Assembly: GCF_014211975.1 (NCBI RefSeq)
Contig: NZ_CP060084.1
Span: forward strand, 3,917,001-3,981,000
Source of the DNA: Teredinibacter haidensis
GTDB lineage: Bacteria; Pseudomonadota; Gammaproteobacteria; Pseudomonadales; Cellvibrionaceae
DNA length: 64,000 nucleotides
Direction of reading: 5' to 3'
Made by a program: the position numbers and the translations under genes
Notes under the pieces: generated by a model
What the model was told of the DNA's origin: nothing
The model's database searches: none
The model's input: only the letters and a program-made list of their open reading frames with translations
Shown: positions 1-8,687 of the stretch, piece after piece
Layout: each line of letters starts with the position of its first letter
How positions within the stretch are numbered: the first letter of the stretch is position 1

Positions 1-2
1 GT

Positions 3-1851
3 CTCGCGTATTCAACCATGGATTATGAGGAGTATGGTTACGACGATAACGACAATCGAGATTACTACCGGCGACGTAATGGTGATGTACTTACCTTTAA
101 GTACGATGCACTTAACCGCATGGTCGAAAAGAGTGTTCCCGAAAACCCCGGTGTGGATGCCAGTCATACTCGCGACGTGTGTTATCGCTATAACAACGCA
201 GGTCTAATGACTGCGACGTTGTTTGACTCATATCCTGGTAACGCGAGCCAGTGTGCCGGTGAAGGCATCACCCAGAACTACAATGTTTTGGGCCATATGA
301 AATATTCGACCATCAACCTCGATAGCGTATCTCGCACATTAACGTATACCCATAATGACAATGGTTTTCGCGTCAACGTTACTCATCCTGATGGCCAGCC
401 CTTCAGCTATGTGCCCGATAACCTTAGCCGCCTAACCCATAGCAGCGCTGGCCAGCTACGGTTATAAAGCGGAAGGGTATCTCGACAATCTCAGTGGAGG
501 CGTTACTACCCGCTACGGTTACGACGGCATTGGACGAATAGATTCTTTGGCGCACGACCTGGGTGGCAGCAGTTACGACAACACCTATGGGTATAGCTAC
601 ATCCCCTCGTCGCAAATCAGCCAGCTCACCACCTCCAACACGGCTTATGCACCGATAGCGTCACAACAAAACAAAACCTATGTGGCCAATGGTTTAAATC
701 AGTACACCGACGTCTCGGGAGCAATTCATCGCTATGATGACAACGGCAACCTGATCGATGACGGGCAGACCGTATATACCTTTGATCAGGAAAACCGATT
801 AGTCAAAGCCGCTGTTAAAAACGGCGGCGCACTCAAGGCCGAACTTTGGTACGATCCCCTGGGCAGGCTTTATAAAGTACAGGGCCCGTCAGCCACGACT
901 CAGTTTTTATATGACGGCGATGAACTTGTCGCAGAATTTAATAACACCAGCACCACCGTACAACAGCGTTATGTACATGGCATCTCAATAGATGATCCAG
1001 TTGCCTGGTTTCAAGGTAACTTAGTCACCGAAAGCAACAAGCGCCATCTAAGGGCCAATCACCAGGGTAGCATCGTTGCGGTTACAGATAATAACGGTAA
1101 CAAACTCCAAATTCCCAGATACGACAGTTGGGGCAACCCAGAATCGACACCACCCGTACGCTTTGGGTACACTGGCCAAGCTTGGATACCGGAGTTAGGT
1201 CTTTGGCATTATAAAGCCCGGATGTATTCGCCTAGCTTAGGCAGGTTCTTGCAAACCGATCCGATTGGGTATGAGGATCAGATGAATCTTTATGCTTATG
1301 TGGGGAATGATCCGATGAATATGGTCGATCCTACTGGAGAGACGTGTGAGTCGTCAGATGGAGCTACAACCTGTGCACCTGAAGAAAGCTCACAAGATGA
1401 GGATGACTCGTGTGAAGATGAAGATAAGCCGGAGGAAGAGGTTGTTGTTACAGGTCATAGGCCAGACAAGACTAAAGTTGATTTCTCGATTTCATTTTCT
1501 GGTGATGGGCAAAATTCATCGGGTGATAGCTCAAGCAACAAGAACTGTGTAGCAAACTGCTTGCAAAATAATTATGGCCAACTCTATACGGTTGCAAATT
1601 ATTTTAACCCCATAGGGGCGCTTTCTATAAGCAGTCAAGTCGTATCTGAATCAGTCACATCTTATTCGAAGCCTCGTGTAACGAGGAATTTATATACCCA
1701 TGGTAGTTCAACTTTTGCAACTGGTGTTCGTCAAGCGGCTAGCTTACGGACTTTGGGTCAGCTAAATGTTGCTGGGGCGGTGGCTGCGTCGTTCGCGCTG
1801 CCTTTTACAGGTACAGCTCAAATTGTTTGCAACATGAGATGTAGTAAATAA
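3..1851 (+). pseudogene. RHS repeat protein, 5' end outside window, frameshifted
   Basis: C-terminal part of an RHS/YD-repeat protein. The reading frame is open from base 3 and shows repeats of the YD type (FKYDALNRM, RYDDNGNLIDDGQTVYTFDQENRL). The frame beginning at 3 stops at 465-467, but the same protein continues in another frame that is open from base 436 (ASYGYKAEGYLDN...), so one insertion or deletion lies between about 436 and 464. The second part ends with the classic RHS core boundary (GRFLQTDPIGYEDQMNLY, then DPTGE), after which about 165 residues of unrelated tip follow, including an acidic stretch and EEVVVTGHRP. RHS cores form a shell that encloses a C-terminal toxin or binding tip; the tip here is not recognised. 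The frameshift may be real decay or a sequence error. Confidence 0.85.
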
Positions 1852-2051
1852 TGAATATTAAACTACTTTTTATCAGGTTTTTGGCTGGTGTTCTTGGAAC
1901 CTTTATGATTTTTTCTGGTTGTTATCTAGCGCTATCAGATGTGCCGAAAGGATTTTTCGAGTGGTCTGGTTATTTAGGTGGCTTGATGCTTGGTATTGTT
2001 TTTTTAGTGTATGCCTATAAAGGTAAAAATATGCTGGGAAAAGAAAAATAA
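1851..2051 (+). CDS. small two-TM membrane protein behind the RHS tip
   Basis: A 66-residue protein with two hydrophobic segments (about residues 4-27 and 40-58) and a lysine-rich C-terminus. Its ATG shares one base with the TAA stop of the RHS gene, so translation is probably coupled. A small membrane protein directly behind an RHS tip is the usual place for an immunity gene, but the family is not recognised and the role is inference from position only. Confidence 0.6.
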   Translation: MNIKLLFIRFLAGVLGTFMIFSGCYLALSDVPKGFFEWSGYLGGLMLGIVFLVYAYKGKNMLGKEK

Positions 2052-2124
2052 GCCTCCTCAGTAAAATCTGTGGGCCAGCATAGGCTCGGGCAGCTTGCCA
2101 AGAGCGTGATATAAAATAAGGAAA

Positions 2125-2147
2125 GGGGGTCAGGTCTTGCCTTTTGC
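2125..2147 (+). repeat. GGGGTCA-type repeat word, copy 1
   Basis: Reads GGGGGTCAGGTCTTGCC followed by TTTTGC. The same word, with A for G in the GTCAAGTC part, recurs at 2345-2367 and 2495-2517 and in inverted orientation at 3399-3421 just after the transposase. It is the likely REP-like sequence that belongs to the neighbouring RAYT. Confidence 0.7.
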
Positions 2148-2257
2148 GTCAATCGTTTTTTACACTCCGTGGGACAGCCCGGACAGGCACAGCAGGAGGG
2201 GTCAGTATCGATTGAAAAGCCATTCTCCGGACAACCACATTAACGATTTGTTCGCCA

Positions 2258-2285
2258 AGCCCTGACCTTCTGGCCAGGGCTTTTT
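2258..2285 (+). terminator. rho-independent terminator downstream of RHS unit
   Basis: AGCCCTGACC, a TTCT loop and GGCCAGGGCT form a strong hairpin followed by five T. It sits about 200 bases after the small membrane gene and would end the RHS transcript. Confidence 0.75.
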
Positions 2286-2494
2286 GCTGTTAGGGGTTGC
2301 GTTGGCGCTGTACCGTCAACACCAGACAGCCTTCCTATACGCCTGGGGTCAAGTCTTGCCTTTTGCCTTTCTTAATATCCTGCTGACCCGTGAATAATGC
2401 AAACCAAAGTGCTCACCTATTTCTTTCATGCTATAGCCGCCACTGGCGTACGCTTGGCTGATGGCGGTATTCCGGTCTGCTTCAATAGGGGCAT

Positions 2495-2517
2495 GGGGTC
2501 AAGTCTTGCCTTTTGCC
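2495..2517 (+). repeat. GGGGTCA-type repeat word before the transposase
   Basis: GGGGTCAAGTCTTGCC plus TTTTGCC. It is followed at about 2517-2533 by CCTAC and GTAGG arms around a 7-base loop, giving a small REP-like hairpin about 40 bases before the transposase ATG. Confidence 0.65.
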
Positions 2518-2571
2518 TACCGCTGGAGTAGGTTTCGATTTATCCAATAGTTGATAAAACAGGCAAAGATT

Positions 2572-3417
2572 ATGGCCAGACCTCTACGCTTGGAGTTTGC
2601 TGGTGCGCTTTATCACATCACCTCGCGCGGAAATCGGCGTGAAGATATTTACTTAACGGATAAAGACCGTGAGCTGTTTCTCGCGGTTTTGACTGAAGCC
2701 TGTGACCGATACAACTGGGTGTGTCATGCCTACTGCCAGATGTCGAATCACTACCATCTTTTGATTGAAACGCCTGATGCCAACCTTTCCAAAGGTATGC
2801 GCCATCTTAATGGCGTGTATACACAGCGCTTTAACCACAACCACACCCGCTTCGGGCATGTCTTTCAAGGACGTTATAAAGCAATCCTGGTTGATAAAAA
2901 TGGTTATTTATTGGAGGTGGCCCGTTATATTGTTCTTAACCCCGTGCGTGCGGGTATGGTGCGACACGCAAAAGATTGGCCCTGGAGTAGCTACCGCGCC
3001 ACCATCGGCCAGGCCAAAGAGACCGGCGGGTTGCAGACCGAATGGCTGCTCGCGGCATTTGGGCATCAGAAAACACGCGCCATAACTGCCTATAAAGACT
3101 TTGTTCGCCAAGGTAAAGGCCAGCCCTCTCTGTGGGGAACGCTAAAAAACCAGGTATATCTGGGTGACGAAGAGTTTGTTGAACAGATGCAGCAGCTTAT
3201 TGACGGCAGCAAAGAGCTGTCAGAAATACCATCAAGCCAGCGGCGTGCTGCACCAAAACCTCTCGCCTGGAACGAAGCTGCCGAAGCAGACCGGAATACC
3301 GCCATCAGCCAAGCGTACGCCAGTGGCGGCTATAGCATGAAAGAAATAGGTGAGCACTTTGGTTTGCATTATTCACGGGTCAGCAGGATATTAAGAAAGG
3401 CAAAAGGCAAGACTTGA
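2572..3417 (+). CDS. REP-associated tyrosine transposase (Y1_Tnp, IS200-like)
   Basis: A 281-residue single-strand DNA transposase of the HUH type. It starts MARPLRLEFAGALYHIT, the usual N-terminus of this family, so the ATG at 2572 is preferred over the TTG at 2551. The HUH metal site is seen as SNHYHLLIE near residue 65, and the probable catalytic tyrosine is in ARYIVLNPVRAG near residue 118. The C-terminal region ends in a helix-turn-helix (MKEIGEHFGLHYSRVSRI). It is complete and looks intact. REP-like words flank it on both sides. Family members cut and join REP palindromes rather than moving as classical IS elements. The family is clear; whether it is active is not known. Confidence 0.93.
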   Translation: MARPLRLEFAGALYHITSRGNRREDIYLTDKDRELFLAVLTEACDRYNWVCHAYCQMSNHYHLLIETPDANLSKGMRHLNGVYTQRFNHNHTRFGHVFQGRYKAILVDKNGYLLEVARYIVLNPVRAGMVRHAKDWPWSSYRATIGQAKETGGLQTEWLLAAFGHQKTRAITAYKDFVRQGKGQPSLWGTLKNQVYLGDEEFVEQMQQLIDGSKELSEIPSSQRRAAPKPLAWNEAAEADRNTAISQAYASGGYSMKEIGEHFGLHYSRVSRILRKAKGKT

Positions 3418-3493
3418 CCCCAGGCATACCCAATTATCCGAATTAGTCGCGCAACAGCAAGTGGGAAATCGAACGGGGCGAATAGAGCCAAGG

Positions 3494-3671
3494 CCTGACC
3501 CCAATGGTGGTTTATTTCTGCAATTATAATTAATGCAAAACAATAAAGATCAACCAAAATATAGTTGTCCACATGCCAGAAAAATTCCAAGCGTTTGTTC
3601 TCATCACCCATATTAAGCAATTAATTTTCGTGAGTTCATTGCTTAATATGGGTAAAAAATACTGGTGATCA
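3494..3671. other. gene-free stretch with CCTGACCCC word and stem-loop
   Basis: Contains another CCTGACCCC end-word at 3494-3502 and a perfect 16-bp inverted repeat, ACCCATATTAAGCAAT at 3606-3621 and its complement at 3638-3653. The stem-loop lies just past the stop of the minus-strand gene at 3672. It has no proper U-run on that strand, so it is only possibly a terminator. No gene is supported. Confidence 0.55.
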
Positions 3672-4088
3672 CTACTCTTTTACGCAATTATTATCATTTC
3701 TGTATTCAAGCGAATCGACATGTAGCCACTGTTGTGAGTTGAATTCACAATAAGTGTATCCCTGAGCATTTAAGTATGATTTAAAGCCGTAGTGAAGTGC
3801 CTGTGGAAGTATAAAAATTGAAAGCAAGCCAGCAATGATAATGTGTGTAAGTGTTCTTCGTAGCTTGTCTGGCAGATCCTTTTTTAAGATGCTTGTGTAA
3901 ACACCGTCTACCATTAAAGCTGCAATGGCTATAGCTCCCCCCAATAGGTAATAGCTTCCTTTATCAATACCAACAACTGGGGCTGAATTGACTATTTGGC
4001 TCATTGTTAAGCTAATGCTGTATACGAACCAACCTAGACAGCACAAGCCAAAGATCAGGAAGAATAGTAAAGATAATATTTTATTCAT
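3672..4088 (-). CDS. multi-pass membrane protein, candidate immunity protein
   Basis: A 138-residue protein with about three or four membrane segments: residues 4-30, 43-65, 78-100 and possibly a short one before the C-terminus. The C-terminal 35 residues (YTYCEFNSQQWLHVDSLEY and two more Cys/Asn-rich turns) look extra-cytoplasmic. It resembles DUF1240-like proteins of enterobacteria, though that is from memory and weak. Its ATG follows the TAA of the upstream gene with no gap, so the two are co-translated. Pore-forming effectors are usually blocked by polytopic inner-membrane immunity proteins, which is the role inferred here. Confidence 0.6.
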   Translation of the reverse strand: MNKILSLLFFLIFGLCCLGWFVYSISLTMSQIVNSAPVVGIDKGSYYLLGGAIAIAALMVDGVYTSILKKDLPDKLRRTLTHIIIAGLLSIFILPQALHYGFKSYLNAQGYTYCEFNSQQWLHVDSLEYRNDNNCVKE

Positions 4089-4946
4089 TTAACGAGGAAA
4101 AGGAGATAAGAATCGATTAATTTGGTGTTTTGCGGTTGCAATCAGTATGGTTTTAGCTCGATCAATTGCGTAATCTACAAAAGACTCAGCCACTTTAGCC
4201 CCAGCTCTTATAGCATCATCTTTTTTCTGCTTAATATAGGTGTTCACGTCATCACCCATTTCGTCCAAAGCTTCAACAACTTTATAGGAAAGGCCATATT
4301 TTTGATCGATTTTCCCTAATAAGTATGACACTCCCACACCTACAATGATTGCAGCAGCAAGAGGCCCAATGGCAATAGAAAACGCTGCGGCTGCAGCAGC
4401 GATTGATGCTCCCGTTGCAATGCCCACCTTAACAATATCAGTTGCTAAATAGCCAACCGTATATGAAAGGGTTGTTTCGTCAGTCAACACAAACTCTGCA
4501 ATACGGTATGCACTCAACAAAAAGATTGTTACAACTCCGCCGACCTTTGCTGATCGGACAGCAGCACGTTTACCAAGCCCCATCGATATGACTTTCGCAT
4601 TTTGCACGCCATATTTAGTTCCTGTCAGAATTCTTCGAAGGCCGGGCGCTCCTTTCAGGATAATATGGGCTTTACCGCCGTAGTGTTTAACATAAGCTTG
4701 GGTGGAGATACCGCCAAGGTCGGCGATGAGTTTCGATAGTGTAACAATATCTTTTCCTGCAGCTCCATAGTTTACGCTAAATTCCAAGCCTCCTTTCAGC
4801 TTACCCCAGGTTTCTGCGATTATTCTCTTTTTAGGGGAATTGGTTCCGGCGACGATGTTGTCCATTTCTTCAAGAGAAATGACATAAACTTCATGCGAGT
4901 TAGCACTGATATGCGCGCGCAAAGCTTTCTTTTCGTTTTCATTCAT
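4089..4946 (-). CDS. candidate membrane-acting effector (toxin)
   Basis: A 285-residue protein with no signal peptide. The N-terminus is hydrophilic (MNENEKKALRAHISANSHE). The middle holds a hydrophobic stretch (VGGVVTIFLLSAYRIAEFVL), then a long Ala/Gly-rich segment (VGIATGASIAAAAAAFSIAI, then GPLAAAIIVGVGVSYLL), ending in a GKIDQKYGLSYKVVEALDEM motif that recalls the C-termini of membrane-disrupting secreted effectors. A basic, lysine-rich tail follows. A soluble N-terminus with a glycine-zipper hairpin fits a pore-forming or membrane-inserting toxin delivered by contact. The abutting membrane gene fits immunity. No named family was recognised with certainty; an ordinary membrane-associated protein remains possible. 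Confidence 0.6.
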   Translation of the reverse strand: MNENEKKALRAHISANSHEVYVISLEEMDNIVAGTNSPKKRIIAETWGKLKGGLEFSVNYGAAGKDIVTLSKLIADLGGISTQAYVKHYGGKAHIILKGAPGLRRILTGTKYGVQNAKVISMGLGKRAAVRSAKVGGVVTIFLLSAYRIAEFVLTDETTLSYTVGYLATDIVKVGIATGASIAAAAAAFSIAIGPLAAAIIVGVGVSYLLGKIDQKYGLSYKVVEALDEMGDDVNTYIKQKKDDAIRAGAKVAESFVDYAIDRAKTILIATAKHQINRFLSPFPR

Positions 4947-5078
4947 TCGGCGTTCCCTTTTTTACTCTATGCATCGTAGCTTCCTTATGGTGAAACAGGA
5001 TTCTATCTGTTTGAATGGATCATTACATTATGAGGATTAGTAAATGTAATCGGGTTATCATTATAAGAAGAGACAATG

Positions 5079-6660
5079 GGGTCAGACCCGAATGGCACTT
5101 ACTTTAGGACCGCCAAAAACTAGATCATTCAGCATTTCCGGTTTTTCTATATTCTCGCTGCTTTGGAAGATGCCCGTTTTTTAATATTTCCGCTTGCGCT
5201 AACTTCCGGTGTTTTGTCAGTAAAGAAAAAGGTTTCGGCCTCCGTTTAACAGCCCTCGGTTCTATGCGACCAGGCCGATTACCTGCCTGCTGCTCCCCGA
5301 CTAACTTGAACAGTTGCATCAATTTATTTTCATCACAATATCCCACTTGACGACTCCAGGCCAACCATAACTGCAGCGTGTGTTTAAAACTGAGAGCGCG
5401 AGGTTGTACGTTTGCCAGCGTTGCAGATTGAGCCATGATAATTCGAATAAGGTTCTATGCCAGAAAATATATCCACATTTCTTTCTCAGCCATATCTGGT
5501 GTACGACAAACCAAGGTTTCCATTCCTAATATTGTTTTGATATTTCGAATATCCAGTTCTACATGCCAGCGCTGATGGTAAAGCTCCTTCAAAGAGTTTC
5601 GCGGTGCATCGTTAGGCCGTAGTAACGAGGTAATCAATATTTTGTTTCCAATTCTGACTTCCCTTATCGTCAACTCTTCTGGTAACGCGTGATAATCGTC
5701 TTGCTTCATCCATTCTGGGCATTGCTTGGGCTTTGGTAAACGAATGAGGTGATCTCTGGCTTCCAGCTTAACGCCCTTACGAAAATCCGTTTTTCGCTTT
5801 CTCATTCCATTTTGCTCAAAAACGACATCTATGGATCGTGCCATACATTCGGCTAACGCAAAATAGCTTCCATAAATGGCGTCACCAAGCAGAATATCTC
5901 CGCTTTTAAAACTGGGCAATATTGACCGCAGCAAAGCATGTTCACTGCCCCCTTTTCCCCTATAGGGCCCCATCGCTGCGTTGACTATTGCTCCGCTAGA
6001 CAAACACGTTGCACCAACTATTCGACATATTGGGACGCACAGCCCCGGTTTTTGAGCTTTTTGTTGCGGGTAAGCTTTTTGATTAGCTGGCGTATCCGCT
6101 AAAGTGACTGTTGTACCATCGATTATGCGAACAGAGCGCCCATGCCAACGCCATTCGCTGGGAATATGCCTGTCCAATAATTCACTGGTTTTACAAACCA
6201 GCGACGATACCATCGCGGTTGGTAATCGCTTGCGCGCCTTACAGTAACCACCCGTATGGGTGCTGCAGGGTACTAACCCATGGATAAGCCGTGAAACCGA
6301 TGCTTCTTTAACCACCCGCTGACAAGATCGGTCATCACCCATAGCTTGCGCCAAAAACATGGATAACGTCTCTGTCGGTGGAAATAATCGTTCTCTATGC
6401 TCCGGTAATAACGCCTCAAGCGTATCGAATAATTCCGGTGCAGTTAATACGTTAAAAAAACTAATAGCATCTCGATGAAACGCTTCTCTTTCTGAATAAT
6501 TTTTTGTTGATGCTGCCGACGGTTATGTCTAGCATTCATTGGAGCTGGCCCTTTGGTGGCAGTGGCATCTTTGGCGAGGTAAAGCTCCACCATTGGACCA
6601 GCTTTTCTGCTTTTAAATCAATTAGTTGTATCTAAGTAAGTGCCATTCAGACCTGACCCC
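5079..6660 (-). mobile_element. IS4-family element, decayed
   Basis: About 1.58 kb bounded by imperfect inverted repeats: GGGGTCAGACCCGAATGG... at 5079-5105 and its counterpart ...GAATGGCACTTACTT read on the minus strand at 6634-6660, 24 of 27 bases matching. The single internal gene is an IS4-type transposase with a frameshift and an in-frame stop, so the copy is probably immobile. The right end joins directly to a 5'-truncated XRE regulator; no matching 5' half is visible on the left, so insertion was followed by a deletion or the target lost its start another way. Confidence 0.8.
5125..6539 (-). pseudogene. IS4-family DDE transposase, frameshift plus amber stop
   Basis: Reading from ATG at 6539: MNARHNRRQHQQKIIQKEKR... 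runs to a run of seven T (minus strand, about 6457), after which the frame must shift to give VFFNVLTAPELFDTLEALLP. The main body (to 5458) shows DDE features: RIIDGTTVTLADT, DILLGDAIYGSYF and the IS4 signature YHQRWHVELDIRNIK, which is Y-x2-R-x3-E-x6-K. An in-frame TAG at 5455-5457 interrupts MWIYFLA/NLIRIIMAQ where family members are expected to have an aromatic residue. The C-terminal 100 residues then run to 5125 (LSFKHTLQLWLAW, NRPGRIEPRAVKRR). An eighth T in the run would restore the N-terminus. Two independent lesions favour a genuine pseudogene. Confidence 0.88.
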
Positions 6661-6885
6661 GTTTATTATTTTCAGCTAGCAGATATTTTAGAGGTCAGCC
6701 TAGACCACTTACTACGAGGTACTGAAGGGCAAGAGCTGCTTTCTTTTGAGATTAAGAACAAAAAACTTAAAGAGCTTTGTAAGAAAGTGGACGAGTTAAA
6801 ACCAGCAGACCAAGATGTGGTGTGCCATTTTTTAGATATGGCGGTAACACAAGACAAGCTTAAGCAGTTAATGGTTTCCCCATAA
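6661..6885 (+). pseudogene. XRE-family regulator, C-terminal fragment cut by IS
   Basis: Open from the right end of the IS element: FQLADILEVSLDHLLRG is the end of an XRE (lambda-repressor type) helix-turn-helix domain, followed by a coiled C-terminal part (KKLKELCKKVDELKPADQDV, then VCHFLDMAV). The first two-thirds of the DNA-binding domain is missing. The ATG at 6640 lies within the IS terminal repeat and is not a native start. Confidence 0.75.
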
Positions 6886-6907
6886 ATAATGCTCCACACC
6901 ATAAACT

Positions 6908-6932
6908 AAAAATCCCCAGTCAAGGACTGAGG
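6908..6932 (-). terminator. hairpin with U-run on minus strand
   Basis: CCTCAGTC, CTT loop, GACTGGGG, then ATTTTT when read on the minus strand. The stem has eight pairs, one of them G-T. A similar hairpin follows the next XRE fragment. Confidence 0.55.
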
Positions 6933-7051
6933 TTCTAAAGAACCGGCTAAAGGAAAAGGAAGGAATTGATCAATTTAAAATCCCTCCGTCCCCTTTAATT
7001 GCTAAAGAAAAAAGATAGGACTTAACTATTTTTCAAGTGTCTCTGACCCCT

Positions 7052-7310
7052 TGATTCCGAATCTGGTACTGCACAGCCTACTCTGAAAGCTCTAATTAAA
7101 TTAACCAAAGCTTTGCATGTAAGCTTAGATGACTTGGTCTTTGGTGCAGAATCACGAGGGCCAGACGAGCGGCTAAGGTTGCAATTTGAAGCGATTACAC
7201 AATTTGATGAAGAGGATAAATTATTGACTCAAGGTGTATTAGAGGGGTTGATTTTAAAGCATCAATCTAAGCAATCAATACAGCGGCAAGCCACTGCCAA
7301 AGGGTTGTAA
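7052..7310 (+). pseudogene. second XRE-regulator fragment
   Basis: Begins directly after a CTGACCCC word. The frame reads SGTAQPTLKALIKLTKALHV and then SLDDLVFGAESRGPDERLRL, the end of an XRE helix-turn-helix plus a C-terminal tail that ends in KHQSKQSIQRQATAKGL. The frame runs in from the repeat word with no start codon before the ATG at 7113, which lies inside the domain, so this is a truncated gene. It is related in design to the fragment at 6661-6885. Confidence 0.65.
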
Positions 7311-7320
7311 CGATTCAAAC

Positions 7321-7347
7321 AAAAAAGCCCCAGACAATGACTGAGGC
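7321..7347 (-). terminator. terminator for the minus-strand membrane gene
   Basis: On the minus strand GCCTCAG, a seven-base loop and CTGGGGC precede six T. It lies about 45 bases beyond the stop of the gene ending at 7390. Confidence 0.6.
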
Positions 7348-7389
7348 TTACAACAAGCAACTAAAGTAAAAAAAGGGCTTAACTATTTT

Positions 7390-7866
7390 TCATAGTGTAC
7401 CTGACCCCTTGGCTTGAAACCTTAACTTTGAACCAAGCCGCTTACACTCTGTTGAATTAGTTTGATAAGGGCCATAGCACACATAATCGTCTCCAACAGC
7501 TTCAATAAGAATAAAGTTTCCAGCCTTACCTTCAGAGAAAAACTTGAATGTCTGCGCATCACTGATTAAGATCTGAAAATTTACAGCCTCAACATCTTTG
7601 ATATTAGTATACGCATTAAAGTAATAGGCCGGAGAGCCAAGAATAACCACCCCTCCGACCACAAGTGCAACCACCTTCCTTTTCAATAGTACTGAGACAC
7701 AAATCATCGATATAAAATTAAGGATAATGATGTATGCCATAAACTCAAAGTGCACAACCCTGTTTGCAACAAGCAAGCCAAATAAACATAATGCAGTCAC
7801 ACAAAAATAAGCTACAAGCATTATGTTCCGTACAATTTTGTTCTCTATGTTTTCTTGAATAAGCAT
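7390..7866 (-). CDS. four-TM membrane protein behind RHS tip 2
   Basis: 158 residues from the ATG at 7866, which is 22 bases after the RHS stop; the longer frame from 7944 would overlap the RHS tip. Four hydrophobic segments occupy roughly residues 12-110, followed by about 65 extra-cytoplasmic residues with two cysteines (DDYVCYGPYQTNSTECKRLG). The last ten residues (RFQAKGSGTL) are encoded by a GGGGTCA-type repeat tail shared with 7021-7053, so the native C-terminus has been overwritten. By position it is a candidate immunity protein for the RHS tip; the family is not recognised. Confidence 0.5.
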   Translation of the reverse strand: MLIQENIENKIVRNIMLVAYFCVTALCLFGLLVANRVVHFEFMAYIIILNFISMICVSVLLKRKVVALVVGGVVILGSPAYYFNAYTNIKDVEAVNFQILISDAQTFKFFSEGKAGNFILIEAVGDDYVCYGPYQTNSTECKRLGSKLRFQAKGSGTL

Positions 7867-7888
7867 ACCAATCAATATCCCACTCAAA

Positions 7889-8683
7889 TTATTTGGATGT
7901 AGTAAATACATTCTTCCATGGATCAAGATAGACGGTAGGATCACTAGGGTTTTCAGATGTACCTTGCCCGCTCATGTGACCAAAGCTAGGTTTATCCGTA
8001 AAGTCCCAATTGTCATCAACCCCCCCACCCTTTTGAACATCATTAAGATCATCCCATACATGATCCCACTGCTCCCCACAAATCAAAGTATTTTTACCAG
8101 TTAAGTTGCGGAGAAAATCATAGCCGTTAGTTTTTGATACATTATTATTGGCCACACCACCCAAGAAACCACTTGTATCCAACCGATCACCACTATTAAC
8201 CATATCCTGAACAGATTGATTGAAAATATCTTGGATTTTTTGAACATCCGCAGCACTCAACCCATACGGATCTATATACCTCAGCGGATTATTGTTTACA
8301 TAAGAATAAGTATTGATACCACCCCGCAGTCCAATCGGATCGCTTTGTATATATCGTCCCAACGTCGGATCATAATCCCTAAAGTAGTTATAGTGCAGCC
8401 CACTCTCCCCATCAAAATACTGTCCTGGAAATCGTAGATTGATTTTTGTGAGATTAGTATCGTTATCCGGGTCTTCATTCGCCAGTCCTACTCCAAAAAC
8501 ATCACTATTCCATTCCCACACTTTAGTTTGGCTTTGGCTCGTCGCTAATCGTGGCGTGTTTAAATGATCCGCGTGTATGAAAATGGTGTCTGTGGCTTGG
8601 AATGTGTTGTTGCTGTAGGTGTCTGTGCGATGGATATCGGCATTCAATTCAATAACATCTAAGAACACCGTCCACTCAACCAT
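7889..8683 (-). pseudogene. orphan RHS C-terminus with possible peptidase tip
   Basis: The end of an RHS core (HADHLNTPRLATS, YNYFRDYDPTLGRYIQSDP, NTYSYVNNNPLRYIDPYGLS) followed by a tip of about 120 residues. The tip contains CGEQWDHVWDDL and, 40 residues later, FGHMSGQG...VYLDPWKN. A Cys followed by His and then Asp about 18 residues further is the order of papain-like peptidase toxins, so a cysteine-peptidase tip is possible; this is inference. The N-terminal side breaks off at the 63-bp repeat array beginning at 8688, so the gene lacks almost all of its core. The ATG at 8683 is probably accidental. Confidence 0.7.
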
Positions 8684-8687
8684 AGAA

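Larger units (their letters stand above)
2341..3425. mobile_element. RAYT unit bounded by a perfect 143-bp inverted repeat
   Basis: Bases 2341-2483 are, base for base, the reverse complement of 3283-3425. The right arm contains the last 45 codons of the transposase (its C-terminal helix-turn-helix) and the GGGGTCA word; the left arm is a non-coding inverted copy of it. A further direct copy of the GGGGTCA word stands between the left arm and the gene at 2495-2517. REP-associated tyrosine transposases act on short palindromic REP sequences; a 143-bp inverted copy of the gene's own 3' end is unusual. Confidence 0.8.

Noticed and set aside
3606..3653. Terminator of the immunity gene
   Set aside because: The 16-bp stem is perfect but no U-run follows on the minus strand; kept only as a stem-loop.
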